Positions 35,965 to 46,160 of a DNA stretch of 64,000 nt are shown here, piece by piece. The stretch's first letter is position 1. The number at the start of each line of letters is the position of its first letter. Under the pieces are notes generated by a model that made no database searches, was not told where the DNA came from, and worked only from the letters and a program-made list of their open reading frames with translations. The translations under genes and the position numbers were made by a program. Source of the DNA: Stemphylium vesicarium (taxonomy: Eukaryota > Ascomycota > Dothideomycetes > Pleosporales > Pleosporaceae); NCBI GenBank assembly GCA_004380135.1, contig QXCR01000002.1, positions 186,001 to 250,000 on the forward strand. Reading direction: 5' to 3'.

Positions 35965-36356
35965 GCAACCATTATTCTGCTCTACAAAACAATTTTCATT
36001 TTCATTTCCAGTTGCATTGCACGGTTAGGACGGTGGGATTATTCTGCTTTAGCATGGCGCATAGCGATGGTGTTCAGTCGTTTACGGGACATGATGCATG
36101 ACTTGATACCCCAACGATACCCATCGCCCCAAGAGGCTCGATTGTTTTGCACTGTCAGTTGTTTTTCTATGGGCACATGGTACGCTCGACTGTATATCAG
36201 CGAGAGGCTCAATTGTTTTTATCGCGTGGCTTTCTTCTTGTACAATTTCAATTACCACAGAATGGGTGCATCGCTGGCAATTAGTATGCATTCTGGTAGA
36301 CAAATAGTCGCTAGAACGTGGTATATTTCGTAAAAGCTCATTCACACAATACTACT
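35965..36356. other. Convergent 3' intergenic region
   Basis: 392 nt between the ULP1 (+) and oxidoreductase (-) stop codons. It contains an imperfect 17-nt direct repeat (36132-36148 and 36203-36219). No gene is seen. Confidence 0.5.
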
Positions 36357-37504
36357 CTATGATGCGACCTTGACGGTAAGCTTGCCAAAGTGCTTCTGGT
36401 CCCACATGTACTGGTACGCCTCCTTGAGATCCTTGAGCTCAAAGACCTTCTCGTCCACAATGGGGTGGATGTTGTTTGCCTCAATGGCGCGGCACATGTC
36501 CTCCATCTGTAGTCTTGAACCAACCAAGATTCCGCGGACAGTGCACATGTTGTTCAGGCAGTCGAGGAAGGTAGGCTGGTCCTTGCTGCCACCTCCGATG
36601 AAACCGATGATGGTGATTACACCATCAATAGCAATGGCCTTGAGAGACTGGGCCATGGTGGCTGGCCCTCCAACCTCTACTATGTGCTGGACGCCAGCGC
36701 CGCCGGGAGTGTGCTTGGCGGCTTCCTCGCCCCAGTTTGGTGTCTCCTTGTAGTTGATGACGTGGTCTGCGCCGTACTTCTTCAATAGCTCAGTCTTTTG
36801 TGCGGAACTGGTGGTAGCAATGACCTTTGCGCCAGCAGCCTTTGCGAATTGCAGCGCAAAGATACTGACACCGCCGGTACCTTGTGTGAGGACAGTGTCA
36901 CCAGGCTTCAAGGTGCGCGACTCGAGGCCGTAGAGAGCGTTCCAGGCTGTGAGGGCTGCGCAGGAAAGGGTCGAGGCTTCGAGCATGCTGAGGTTTTCTG
37001 GCGCTCTGACGAGACCAGCTTCGTCGAAGACGCCGTGCTCGCGGAGGGTGCCGTCCATGGCGCCGCCTAGACCGGTGCCAAGGGACTTTGCGTCGAGAGA
37101 GCCAGCGATGTGACCTTGGTTGAAGAGAGTGACGACCTTGTCTGGGTCACGTTAGCTTTCTGGCTCAATGGCACTACTCTGAAATACATACCTCCGGGTT
37201 GGAAGCGTGTGACATGTTTGCCGACTGCCTCAACAGTACCAGCACCGTCTGAGCCAGGTACAATGTTGTCCTTCATTGGGAAGGGGTATTTGCCCTTGGG
37301 AATGATGAGGTCGCGGTAGTTGAGAGAAGCGGCGTGGACTGTCAATTGTTAGCATTGTTTGTAGAGGGCCACACATTGGTACATACTCTTGACGAGAACG
37401 TCCTTGTCACCCATCTCAGGTACCTTGGCCTGCTCATTGAACTTGAGGGACTCAAAGCCATCCTGTCCTTGGACGGTCCATGCCTTTGTTGTTGATGGTG
37501 CCAT
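36357..37504 (-). CDS. Medium-chain dehydrogenase/reductase (zinc-type alcohol dehydrogenase-like)
   Basis: Three exons on the minus strand (37387-37504, 37192-37338, 36357-37141) join in frame to give 349 residues. Seen: the GroES-like N-terminal part (HAASLNYRDL, PGSDGAGTVEAVG), the Rossmann region with VLTQGTGGVSIFALQFAKA and AKVIATTSS, and GADHVINYKE. The GTGGVS form of the nucleotide-binding loop is typical of the MDR subgroup annotated in fungi as zinc-type alcohol dehydrogenase-like proteins. The catalytic-zinc Cys of true ADHs is replaced (NYRDL context), so zinc dependence is doubtful and quinone-reductase-like NADPH chemistry is more likely. Substrate unknown. Confidence 0.88.
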
Positions 37505-38800
37505 GATTGGTGTGTAGAACTGATGGAGTGTAGTGTGTAATGAATAGAAGAAGAAAAAAAGTAGAGACTTCAGATATTTATCATGGACTCAAACCTTCAA
37601 GCCGGGCTAGCCTTTATGCTGTTCCCCGCCATGACGGTGTCTGCTTTTATTTACTGCCATGTGGAAGTGGGGTTCTCAAAGGTCCGATAGTGACGCAAGA
37701 GCAAGACGACTAACTCAATTTCACGTCACAGCTCCAGGTCCCTTGTAGGCTACGGCTATGCTGGGTGGTTAGCGTAGGAAATAAGTGGCGAGCAGGCTGA
37801 TCATGAACGGGCGAGGCCCGAATATGGTCAGTTCGGCCATGGTGTTGCTTGCGAACTGCGTCCTTAGCACGTGGAAAGGTTGAAGACGTCAGGGCTCCAG
37901 ACCGCTGCCACGCCGGGGATCGCTCGGATAATTCGGGGTCTCTGCAGTTGGAGGCGTGTTCCGGCGAAGGAAGAGGGTACTCGGCAACGGTCTGTACATT
38001 GTACACGCATTTGTAAGCTCCCCGTGTTCGGTAGTGGTGGGTCTTGTGAAGACACGCGAGGCAGTCGCGTGTCGCGCCCCAGTTCCGCCCCGCATCACCT
38101 TCGATTACTTTCCATGCCGGTGTTTTCAGGCCGACGTCTCTAACTAATCGGCATAGCCTGGCCGCTCTGTCTTATGAGCTCTGTCGACAGGGAGCAACCA
38201 ATTCGTAGGATACGGTCTCTTACGCCGTATGCAAGACCTCACCAATTACACGACGTTGGTCAGCATGTCCGACATCGACTCTCCGACCTCTAGCGGAGGC
38301 ATGAGGTTCAATCGAGGAGCTTGGCAACGGGCGCGAGCTCTATCTTTGGACGCGCCAGAGACGTGTACCGAATGATCACGACCGTAGGCATCGCACTATG
38401 CATCCTAAGAGCGACGAGGCTCCCCGTCAGCTATGGAACATCTCCAGCTTCCAGCCACCCGGTCGCAGTAGTGCTTAGTGCGCTGATGGTCTACCAATGG
38501 TTGAACCGTTGCCCGCACTCCGCTACGCCACATCGTCTACCATGGACACTACAGCCAGACAGCGTCATTCGTCAAGGGGCGCGGATAGCTTTGGAAATAG
38601 CCCTGTCTGTTATGGAAGCTCTTCTCAGAGTCTCACAAGGGGCGACACCAGCAGCAACCCATTCGCAATCCTCTCGTCTCAAGCATGCTGTACGAGCGCA
38701 TCATCTTGCATGTGCAACGCCTCGCTGGACGCTAGTTTCGCCGTAAATCCCTTAACAGAAGCACCGAAATAATCCAGGAATCCCAAATACTGTCGCTACC
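37505..38800. other. Intergenic region, no supported gene
   Basis: About 1.3 kb between two divergent genes. A 36-codon frame starting at 38264 (MSDIDSPTSSGG) could be an upstream ORF of the next gene but has no independent support. Confidence 0.45.
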
Positions 38801-41107
38801 ATGACCTCCCGAGGGCTCCGGTCGGCCTACTCATCGCGAGATGCGTCGCGAGATGCGTCGCCAGAAACACGCCCCGAACCCTACGATCCTTTGCGTACAG
38901 AGGCCGACCCTATCGAGCTTGCGCGCCTGTCTCAGCCTTCGCCAGACGGTAGACATACACCTGGTGCTCGTGGGCGGTCCCCGGATCCCCTGTTAAATAC
39001 CCCGCAAGAGGGGCTGCGTCCAGCGACACACTTCGGCCTTTCGCAAGGCCACAACCAGTACACACCCACCAAAGGGCGGAATGCAAGTCCCAGGCCTTCT
39101 GTACGATCAACACGAGAGTCTACACACACACTGAACTCGCTTTATTACAGCAAGTCGAGAGATGCCGACACTCAAGCCTTGGTTGATCGGAGGTCGGGCG
39201 AGCTGGCGCAGTGGCACATATACTGGATAACACCGGCACTCGTGGTATCATTGTTTTTGGCGGGTTTCGCGGCAGCCGTGGCCCATCACTTGTTCTACAT
39301 GCATCTCAACGGCCAACCAGCTACAGCGCAGCTGAAAATGGTCAGATATGGCACGGCGTTGGCTTTCTTTGTCAAAAGCACGCTCGTGGGAACCGTCATT
39401 ATGTGCAACCGTCAGCGCATATGGTATACGTTTCGTCGGAAGGCAATGACGATCAATGGTATCGATGGGTTATTTTCAGCGACTGAAGATCCAATGCAGT
39501 TCTTCCTGAACTGGGAAATGACCAAGAGCGGCAAGCTTGCAACATTCATGGCCGCATGCACATGGTAGGCCAGACAATCCCACATGAGCCAATCTTGCTA
39601 ATTTGTCTTCAGGTTGATACCGATCGCATCTGTCCTCTCTCCGGCTTCGCTTACTTCTGAGCTGAGAACCCTGACTGAGGTCGATACATGCTCCACGGCC
39701 AGCCTCAACTTTGCGCAAGAGTCTACCTACGATTTCCGGAGTATGACTTCCTTCTACGAAAAGTCTTTGAATTTCTACAACACAACCGACATACAGGGGA
39801 AAAAGGAGGGCTGGTTTGACTACTACGATCAGCCGTCCAAGAACGCGCGTCGGCTGGCCTTCAGCAGCGTGTACTTGCAGAAGCCTCAACCCCGTGAAAA
39901 CGCCGCGGCAACATTTTGCGGGCCAGGATGGAATTGCACCTACGCAGTAAACTTCATGGGCCCGGGGTACAAATGCGATGATATTGAGGATGCGGAAAAG
40001 GCCAACGCTCCATTCTCGTTTGACATACTCGCACCGAAGGGAAATCTCACCTACTTTGCTGACGTGGATGAGGGTGATTACGAACACCAGGATCCTGAAA
40101 AAGAGGGACAGTCTTTGGGAGTGATGAAGAGTGAGCCCAGTATTTGGATAGGCTACGCGATCAACACATCCCGGCTCTACGGCGACGATTCCCCTTTCCG
40201 GAACACATGGGAACACGTCCACGAACCCAAGATGTTCAAATGCGTCATGCACTATACCAACTACACTTTTGAGATGAGGTACAACCCCCGACAAAATGCA
40301 ACTCGTAAGGAGCGGAACTTTGTGCGCCCGGTAATCGATACCACTGTCCAATGGGACGAAGATGCGCAGACATGGACGGCTTCTCCAGAAAAGAACTTCA
40401 TCAGGCCTGATGACGATGTCGAAAAGTACAAGCTGACTGCTGCCTACCACACGCTAGGCGCACTCTTACGTACATTTCTCCGTGGTACAATAGAGAAGAA
40501 TAACGTTCTCATCACACACACGGATCTCTCAGAAACTCGACTGGTGAATAGCAGCACAGCCTATCCGTTGGTGGATTTGAAGACCGAGATGCAAGATTTC
40601 TTTGAGGATATCCTGATTACCTTGTTCAGCGAGCCAAATCTGGTAGCTGGTGAGCGACAAGACGTGGCCTGCGAAAGGTCGCAGACTATGATGGTCTATG
40701 TCTATTACAAGCATTCTCTCTGGATTGGATACGCAATCGTTATCGCGGTAACTTTTGCCTTTATACTCGTCGGTGCGTGGTCGCTTCACCAGAATGGAGT
40801 GGCGTCAGATGTCATGTTCTCAAGGATCATGGCCACGACTCGGAACCCAACGCTAGACCAACTGAGTGTAGGAGCCTGTCTGGGTGGAGATCCGTTCCCC
40901 AAGGAGCTAACGAGAACGAAGCTCAGGTTCGGCGTGCTATTGGAGAACGAAGCCAGGGAAGGGCCGCTGGGGAAGGTGGAGCACTGCTGTTTTGGTACTG
41001 TGGGCGAGACCAAGGAGATTGTCAAGGGCGGCACGTATGCGGGGCTAAAGAAGTGGAGGAGAGACGCTATCGATGAGAAAGAGCCACTGTTGTCAGTCAG
41101 TAATTAG
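38801..41107 (+). CDS. Uncharacterised ascomycete membrane protein with large glycosylated loop
   Basis: Two exons (38801-39564 and 39613-41107) join in frame to give 752 residues. The first 130 residues are Ser/Arg/Pro-rich and cytosolic-looking. Transmembrane segments are visible near 140-160 (ITPALVVSLFLAGFAAAV), 182-202, 248-265 and 645-668 (WIGYAIVIAVTFAFILVGAW). Between the last two is a loop of about 380 residues with paired Cys and many N-x-S/T sites, as expected for an extracellular or lumenal domain. The C-terminal block TTRNPTLDQLSVGACLGG is, from memory, a hallmark of a large fungal family whose members are often mislabelled formylmethionine deformylase-like; there is no deformylase motif here. 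A 12-nt unit near 38833 is duplicated and encodes SRDASRDAS. Function unknown. Confidence 0.8.
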
Positions 41108-41360
41108 CCTTGAATCGGACACATTGCGATCAATACCGAAGAACATATCATAATTCCACCCTTCGAAATGTAATGAAATCAAGGTATGCAGACTTTCCAG
41201 TGTAATTGGTCACACCCTCATGTCGGCTAGCCAGAAGAGCCAGATGATGACTCAGTCATCTGTGCCTACGTGTAGACCTACTGAGGGGTACAACCAGACG
41301 CTCCAAAATCTCCAGGCATTCACAAGTGCCACACTTTTCGTTGCAGCCCTCACCTGATCA

Positions 41361-42011
41361 ATGATTGACAAGGAAGCGCAGATCATGCCAGACTTCCACC
41401 CACAAACCGCAGAGACAATAGCACACATCAAGCAATGTTATCACGCCTATCGTCGTACGGAAGATATCGATCGCAAAGGTCTCTTCTTCTCTCCTGACTG
41501 CTTGCAAATATGTCGACCCATGCCCTCGTATGCGGCCACGAGTCGTGCAGAGATTGTAGCATATCTGCATGAGGCAGAACGAGGGAAGATACCGACCACG
41601 ACACCTGCTGCAGGCTCTTTCGACAATCCAGCCCTCAAAGACGAGACGTTGGAGTCAGCAAGATCGACCAAAAGCAAGAGTGTGTATACGATTCGCGCCC
41701 TGCATCCATCTGAGTGTGACTTCGGCACCTATGAGACATGCGCACCCATCGGGTCCACCCCAGAACAGCTCCAGGAGAAGGCTGTAAAAGAGGAGTGGGC
41801 TGGTATGCGCGTTGATCTGTGGGGTACAGGAAGGGATAGTGACTTGTTGGTTAAAGTCCAGTACTGGTGGCGCTCCGAAGAGATTCCAGCTCACGAGAAG
41901 ATGACGGACAACACGCAGAAGATGGGATGGAGACAATGCCTGCACGACATCATGTACCTCGGACCCAAGGACGGCACCGAAGGAATCGGGGAAGTTGAGA
42001 TTTTGGAATGA
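41361..42011 (+). CDS. Hypothetical protein, NTF2/SnoaL-like pattern
   Basis: A single-exon frame of 216 residues. The N-terminal helices (ETIAHIKQCYHAYRRTEDID) followed by GLFFSPDCLQICRPMPSYAA and a late strand LLVKVQYWWRSEE resemble the cone-shaped NTF2-like fold used by SnoaL-type enzymes and many uncharacterised fungal proteins. No signal peptide or membrane segment. It follows the 752-residue membrane protein in the same orientation, 253 nt downstream. The fold assignment is an impression; no catalytic residues can be assigned. Confidence 0.6.
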   Translation: MIDKEAQIMPDFHPQTAETIAHIKQCYHAYRRTEDIDRKGLFFSPDCLQICRPMPSYAATSRAEIVAYLHEAERGKIPTTTPAAGSFDNPALKDETLESARSTKSKSVYTIRALHPSECDFGTYETCAPIGSTPEQLQEKAVKEEWAGMRVDLWGTGRDSDLLVKVQYWWRSEEIPAHEKMTDNTQKMGWRQCLHDIMYLGPKDGTEGIGEVEILE

Positions 42012-42298
42012 AGTTTGTTGGACAGAAATGCAGCGGGATGGAACTAGTATGATGTGAGCAATGTGATATTCTCATGGCATTTGACTCGCGTTCTCGATGT
42101 AGAAAGCGGCTAGCAGCCGTTGCAGGGGAATGAGGGGTACTTGTGGACATGCCGGCTGCACCTGCCAGTTGAAGCATAGCACGCCTGTTATCGACGTTAG
42201 CAACCAATAGGGGAGATAAGCCAGCATATACATGTGTCGAGATGCTATAATACTTCCATTTTGTACACCGGTTGTCTCTATTACATCTACTCCACGAG

Positions 42299-44242
42299 AT
42301 GGCTTTCAAATCGTTAATTTCCATTGCGCCCTTCTTCGTGTCCGGGCTAAATGCTCGAGACATCACGTTTCCTCCAGTCTCGGGGTACTCGTCGCAGCAG
42401 GTTATTCCCCAAGGGTTGTTTGACGCAGACATCACCCAAGCGAAATTCGCAGGATTGATGACCTATGCCAATTTACCATATGTGCATTGTTTGGCTCCAG
42501 AGGGTCAGGAAGTAGAGCCATTTGACATTGCCTTACTCGGGGCGCCATTCGATACTGTAGGTCATGTGCCACTTGTGCGCGCGTCTCCGATCCGCGGATC
42601 GAGACGCGTTTCTGTAACGATGGTTAATGATCGGTAGGGCGTCACGGCGCGCCCTGGAGCGCGCTTCGGCCCTGGCGGTATAAGGCAAGGCTCTCGACGT
42701 ATCTCCCCAGATGCGGGGTGGAGTATCTATACTGGTAAGCGCACATGCTGTGGAAGTCTTCGGGTGTCGCCGTGTCGCAAATGTGGCCAAAAGCTTGGGA
42801 ATCCAACGCGATGCCTATAGTATACAAGGGTGACACGCAATATCTGTGTCACATTACAGGGCCGTCGCGAGTAATAGTCGCGAGGGATCGTGCTTGAAGT
42901 GGCTCGTGCGTGCCACTTGGCTGCTGAGAGCAGCGGCTCCGTTCAATTCCACTCTGAGCGATTTCCTTGATTTAGGGAAATTCCGCGGAATGGTATCGAT
43001 TAACCACTGACCTCCTCTAGGAGAGAATGTGTTGCTCGACTGGGCGAAAATAGTCGACTGTGGCGATGCTCCTTTGACTTTCTTGGTAATACTTGCCCTG
43101 TCGCACAAAAGGTGGTTTTAACTGAGAATTATGATAGGACAATACGGTAGCCCTGAAGCAGCTCGGTAAAGCTCACGAAGTTAGTTCCGAACCCCTAGGC
43201 GTAATAGCCACCGCGTCTAACTGCTTGCCTCAAGATCGTCTCTTCTAGAGAAGCCAACTCGAGCGAGCGCGGCACGCCAAAGATTGTCACTTTGGGCGGT
43301 GACCATACTACAACGCTACCTGCGCTCCGATCAGCTTATCATCACTGGGGACCAATGAGTGTGATACATTTTGACAGCCACATAGGTAAACTCGGCCATC
43401 TTTCATCACTCAACCTTACTAATGATCTGACAGATACGTGGGATCCGAAAGTAATAGGTAAGCTTCGCTATTTATGAATATGACCAGTTGCTAACGTGAA
43501 TCAGGTGGAGGCATATCTCATTACGCGTAAGTCTGAGCCTTCGAGTGGGTGCCGCGCATGTATCGCTAAAGTCCCATGTTCCAGGGGTGTAAATCATGGA
43601 ACGTTTTTGCACATTGCACACGAAGAAGGCCTGATCCGAAATACATCAATCCACGCAGGAATCCGAGCGCCCGTGGCGAGACCGAAAGGCGACTTGCGAA
43701 ATGATGTTCGGTGCGGTTTCAAAATGGTGAAGGCAAGGGAAATTGATCGCCTTGGCGTGTCAGGAGTAATCCAAAAGCTGAAATCTCGGGTCGGTAAAAG
43801 CAAGGTATACATCAGCGTCGATATCGATGTGCTTGATCCTGCTTTTGCGCCTGGTAAGTTCCGGTTCAAATGTTCTGCTGTATCATGTGAGAGTCATCGT
43901 ATCACGATGCGGTGATCTCCGACGGTGCAACGCCGTCTTCGGTAGTCAGATTGAACGGTGTCTAACTTTCCAATCAGCTACAGGTACTGCTGAGGTTGGC
44001 GGCTGGAGCACGCGAGAACTACTGTCCATCCTGGACGGTCTCGAGGGGTTGGATGTTGTTGGTGCCGATGTTGGTATGTATCTCCGCAGCGCACAATTTG
44101 CCCACATGAGATGGCACACCGCTGATATAGAGATGTAGTTGAAGTGGCTCCTGTATATGATAATCCGGGGGAGCCCACGATAATGGCTGCTGCAGAGGTC
44201 GTCCATTCCCTCATCGGATTGATGGTAAAGGCTCCTGCGTAG
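42299..44242 (+). CDS. Agmatinase/ureohydrolase, possibly disrupted
   Basis: Exons seen: 42299-42556, 42638-42734, 43021-43085, one starting 43138, then coding sequence from about 43253 to 43385, 43434-43457, 43505-43526, 43585-43853, 43984-44073 and 44139-44242. The product has a probable signal peptide (MAFKSLISIAPFFVSGLNA), PFDIALLGAPFD, GARFGPGGIRQGSRRIS, and the binuclear manganese motifs GGDHT, HFDSHID and SVDIDVLDP, ending EVVHSLIGLMVKAPA. Known reaction: agmatine to putrescine and urea; some secreted fungal homologues may use other guanidines. All junctions keep frame except the one after the exon starting at 43138, where no GT-AG pair restores frame without losing conserved residues. 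The second intron is unusually long (286 nt) and rich in inverted repeats. Confidence 0.85.
42735..43020 (+). other. Unusually long, hairpin-rich intron of the agmatinase gene
   Basis: A 286-nt intron with a consensus GTAAGC donor and CTCTAG acceptor, against 45-110 nt for the other introns in this gene. It holds several short inverted repeats: GTGACAC/GTGTCAC, AAGTGGC/GCCACTT, GCTGCT/AGCAGC and the perfect palindrome ATTCCGCGGAAT. Confidence 0.6.
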
Positions 44243-44703
44243 CAGAAGAGACCTTGTCCGTTTGCGTGGGTTGCACACGAGTTAGAGAGAAGTAAGCTGT
44301 AACATCGTATCGTATCTGTGTCGCTCCTGGGACAAGCCAGCGATGCCATTGACGGACAGCTGCGCTTGTAGTTTGATGCGATGCTTCGGTATGATACATG
44401 TAGCGCCGTATCTAGGCGAGTAGAGCTGGCTTTGTTTGCAGGATATGGTTGCACCTGTGTAAGAATCTGGCGATCTTTGTGGAACCTCATACAAGAATGA
44501 AGTTGGTTGCAAGACGATTGTGACTCATCAAATGTACATGCGAGCGTTGGAATACTGCGAGACCGTCTTGGTGTTTTCTCAAAGTCTGCATTTAACAGCT
44601 AGTGAGCTCTAGAGAGTGCCTAGGCGTATTTCAAACACCGAAACGTCCAGATGAAGCCCTTCCCAAGTACGTGGACGTACACTGATGTCAACACTTGTAG
44701 CCT
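44243..44703. other. Convergent 3' intergenic region
   Basis: About 460 nt between the agmatinase (+) and DAP1 (-) stop codons; no gene or repeat recognised. Confidence 0.5.
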
Positions 44704-45272
44704 CTAGAGGTTCGCACCTTCTGAAGGTAGTCGTCCAACGATGTTGTAGCGCTTGCTGAAGAATGTGTGCCAGTCGTCCAGAACCTGCTTCTCTTTGTCG
44801 GATAGCCTGGAGTAGTCGGATATGCAATCCTCTGGCTTTAGAGATGACATACCAAGGGCGCGGTTGGGCTCCTTACCCGCGAACACTAGTACGGCGGGTT
44901 AGCCGGGCAGAGTACCCGATGAATCACTGAGGACTGTCATACCATGGTATCCCTTTCCAGGGGCATATGTCTCTTTACCGCTGACGTCGAAAACATCGCC
45001 CTGTTCACTGTTATTCTGGCTGTACGTGCAGTCAAGTTTTGTTCAAATGAGGGGTTCATAAGTACCTTGATGGCGACTAGGGTGGGGAAATCTTCATTTG
45101 TACCTGCCCAAAGTGTCAATCACTCACCGCCTTAATGTGCGCAGTCATTGGGAGGCGTACCATCACACTTCGCAAGATAGTCACGCTCAATGACATCATC
45201 CTTGGGGGGATTCAGCGTAACAGGTTGCTTGGGAGCGAACTTCTCCTTCTTTGGTTCGGCTGTGTCGGACAT
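44704..45272 (-). CDS. DAP1: Cytochrome b5-like heme-binding protein of the DAP1/MAPR family
   Basis: Four exons on the minus strand (45161-45272, 45066-45103, 44943-45000, 44704-44885) join in frame to give 129 residues. The central part TLVAIKGDVFDVSG and YAPGKGYHVFAGKEPNRALG is the MAPR signature, including the Tyr residues that coordinate or contact heme. The N-terminus (MSDTAEPKKEKFAPKQPV) is hydrophilic with no membrane segment, unlike yeast Dap1 and animal PGRMC1, so this is a soluble form. Known role: binding heme and supporting cytochrome P450 enzymes such as the sterol demethylase, with effects on damage and azole tolerance. Confidence 0.93.
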
Positions 45273-45929
45273 GGTGATTGTGTAGAGTTTAACGTGGGGT
45301 AGAGGAACACGGCAAAGCTGCCAACGGCTTCGTAAGTGAAGCCACGATGTTGGCCTCGGCCTGTGAGGTGGGGCTTGACGCCATGCCGTACTCGGCTAGT
45401 TGCACCGGCCTAACCTCTTGAGGTCGTTGCGAACTTCCGCATCTTGCACGCGGTTTCATCACGGCACTATCCTCGTCCGCGATGACAGCTTCTCCCGTAT
45501 CCTTGGACTCAACTACGGACACAGCACCGGCTTTCTCGTGATGTCACGAACGGGTCCCCCTCGCCCATCATCTGAATAGTCAATGAGTTCATCTATTCCA
45601 TTGGCCAGTGACTCATGACGCGCTGCGCATGCCTGACTTGGGTTGTCTGTAAATTACCTGATATTTGACTACAATTACATACAAGACTAATTGGGTATAC
45701 AGTGAACGCAAAACACGGAAATGTTCCCCCAGTTCTCTAGGCGACGACCAGAACGATACGTCAAAGTTGCCGCCGTCAGTTAACACATACCACCCAGCGT
45801 AAGGAAAAGACATTATTATGCTCAACTACATCGACCGTCCGCCCACAAGAGTCTGAGAAGTAGGCTACTTCCTCAATTTCTAAGCATCAGACAACTCCAT
45901 ACCTAAGATGGCGGCAGGCCTTCGAAGCG
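45273..45929. other. Intergenic region, no supported gene
   Basis: Upstream of DAP1. Short frames lack ATG starts or motifs. Nothing else is recognised. Confidence 0.5.
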
Positions 45930-46160
45930 TCATTTTCCACTGCCAACACCATATGTCGGCTGGGCATGACACGTCGCCGAGACATATGCTTGCCCTCTCG
46001 TACAATCGGCGCAATTTGCTTCGAGCTGGTTCCATTCGCGTTTGGTATTCCAAGCGCCAAAACATTGATGGCCGGGATCATTCCGCGCGAAATGGCAATG
46101 TTGTATGAGCCGGTACTCTTCATGTCCGCAGAGAAATGTGATTTTCTCGTAGAAGCACAT
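45930..46160 (-). CDS. Small cysteine/histidine-rich hypothetical protein
   Basis: A frame of 76 residues beginning MCFYEKITFLCGHEEYRL and continuing QHCHFARNDPGHQCFGAW and NCADC. The order M-C-x-Tyr/Phe-Glu, C-x-H, Q-H-C-H, H-x-C-x-G-x-W and C-x-x-C resembles a loose class of small ascomycete proteins that start with MC and have regularly spaced Cys and His, possibly zinc-binding. No signal peptide. The last 15 residues look less conserved, so the gene may be truncated or have an unrecognised last exon. It is the only protein-like frame in a 4.5 kb gene-poor stretch. Family membership is from memory and tentative. Confidence 0.45.
   Translation of the reverse strand: MCFYEKITFLCGHEEYRLIQHCHFARNDPGHQCFGAWNTKREWNQLEANCADCTRGQAYVSATCHAQPTYGVGSGK

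Noticed and set aside
39476..40450. 324-codon minus-strand frame
   Set aside because: Antisense to the 752-residue membrane protein; no recognisable motif.
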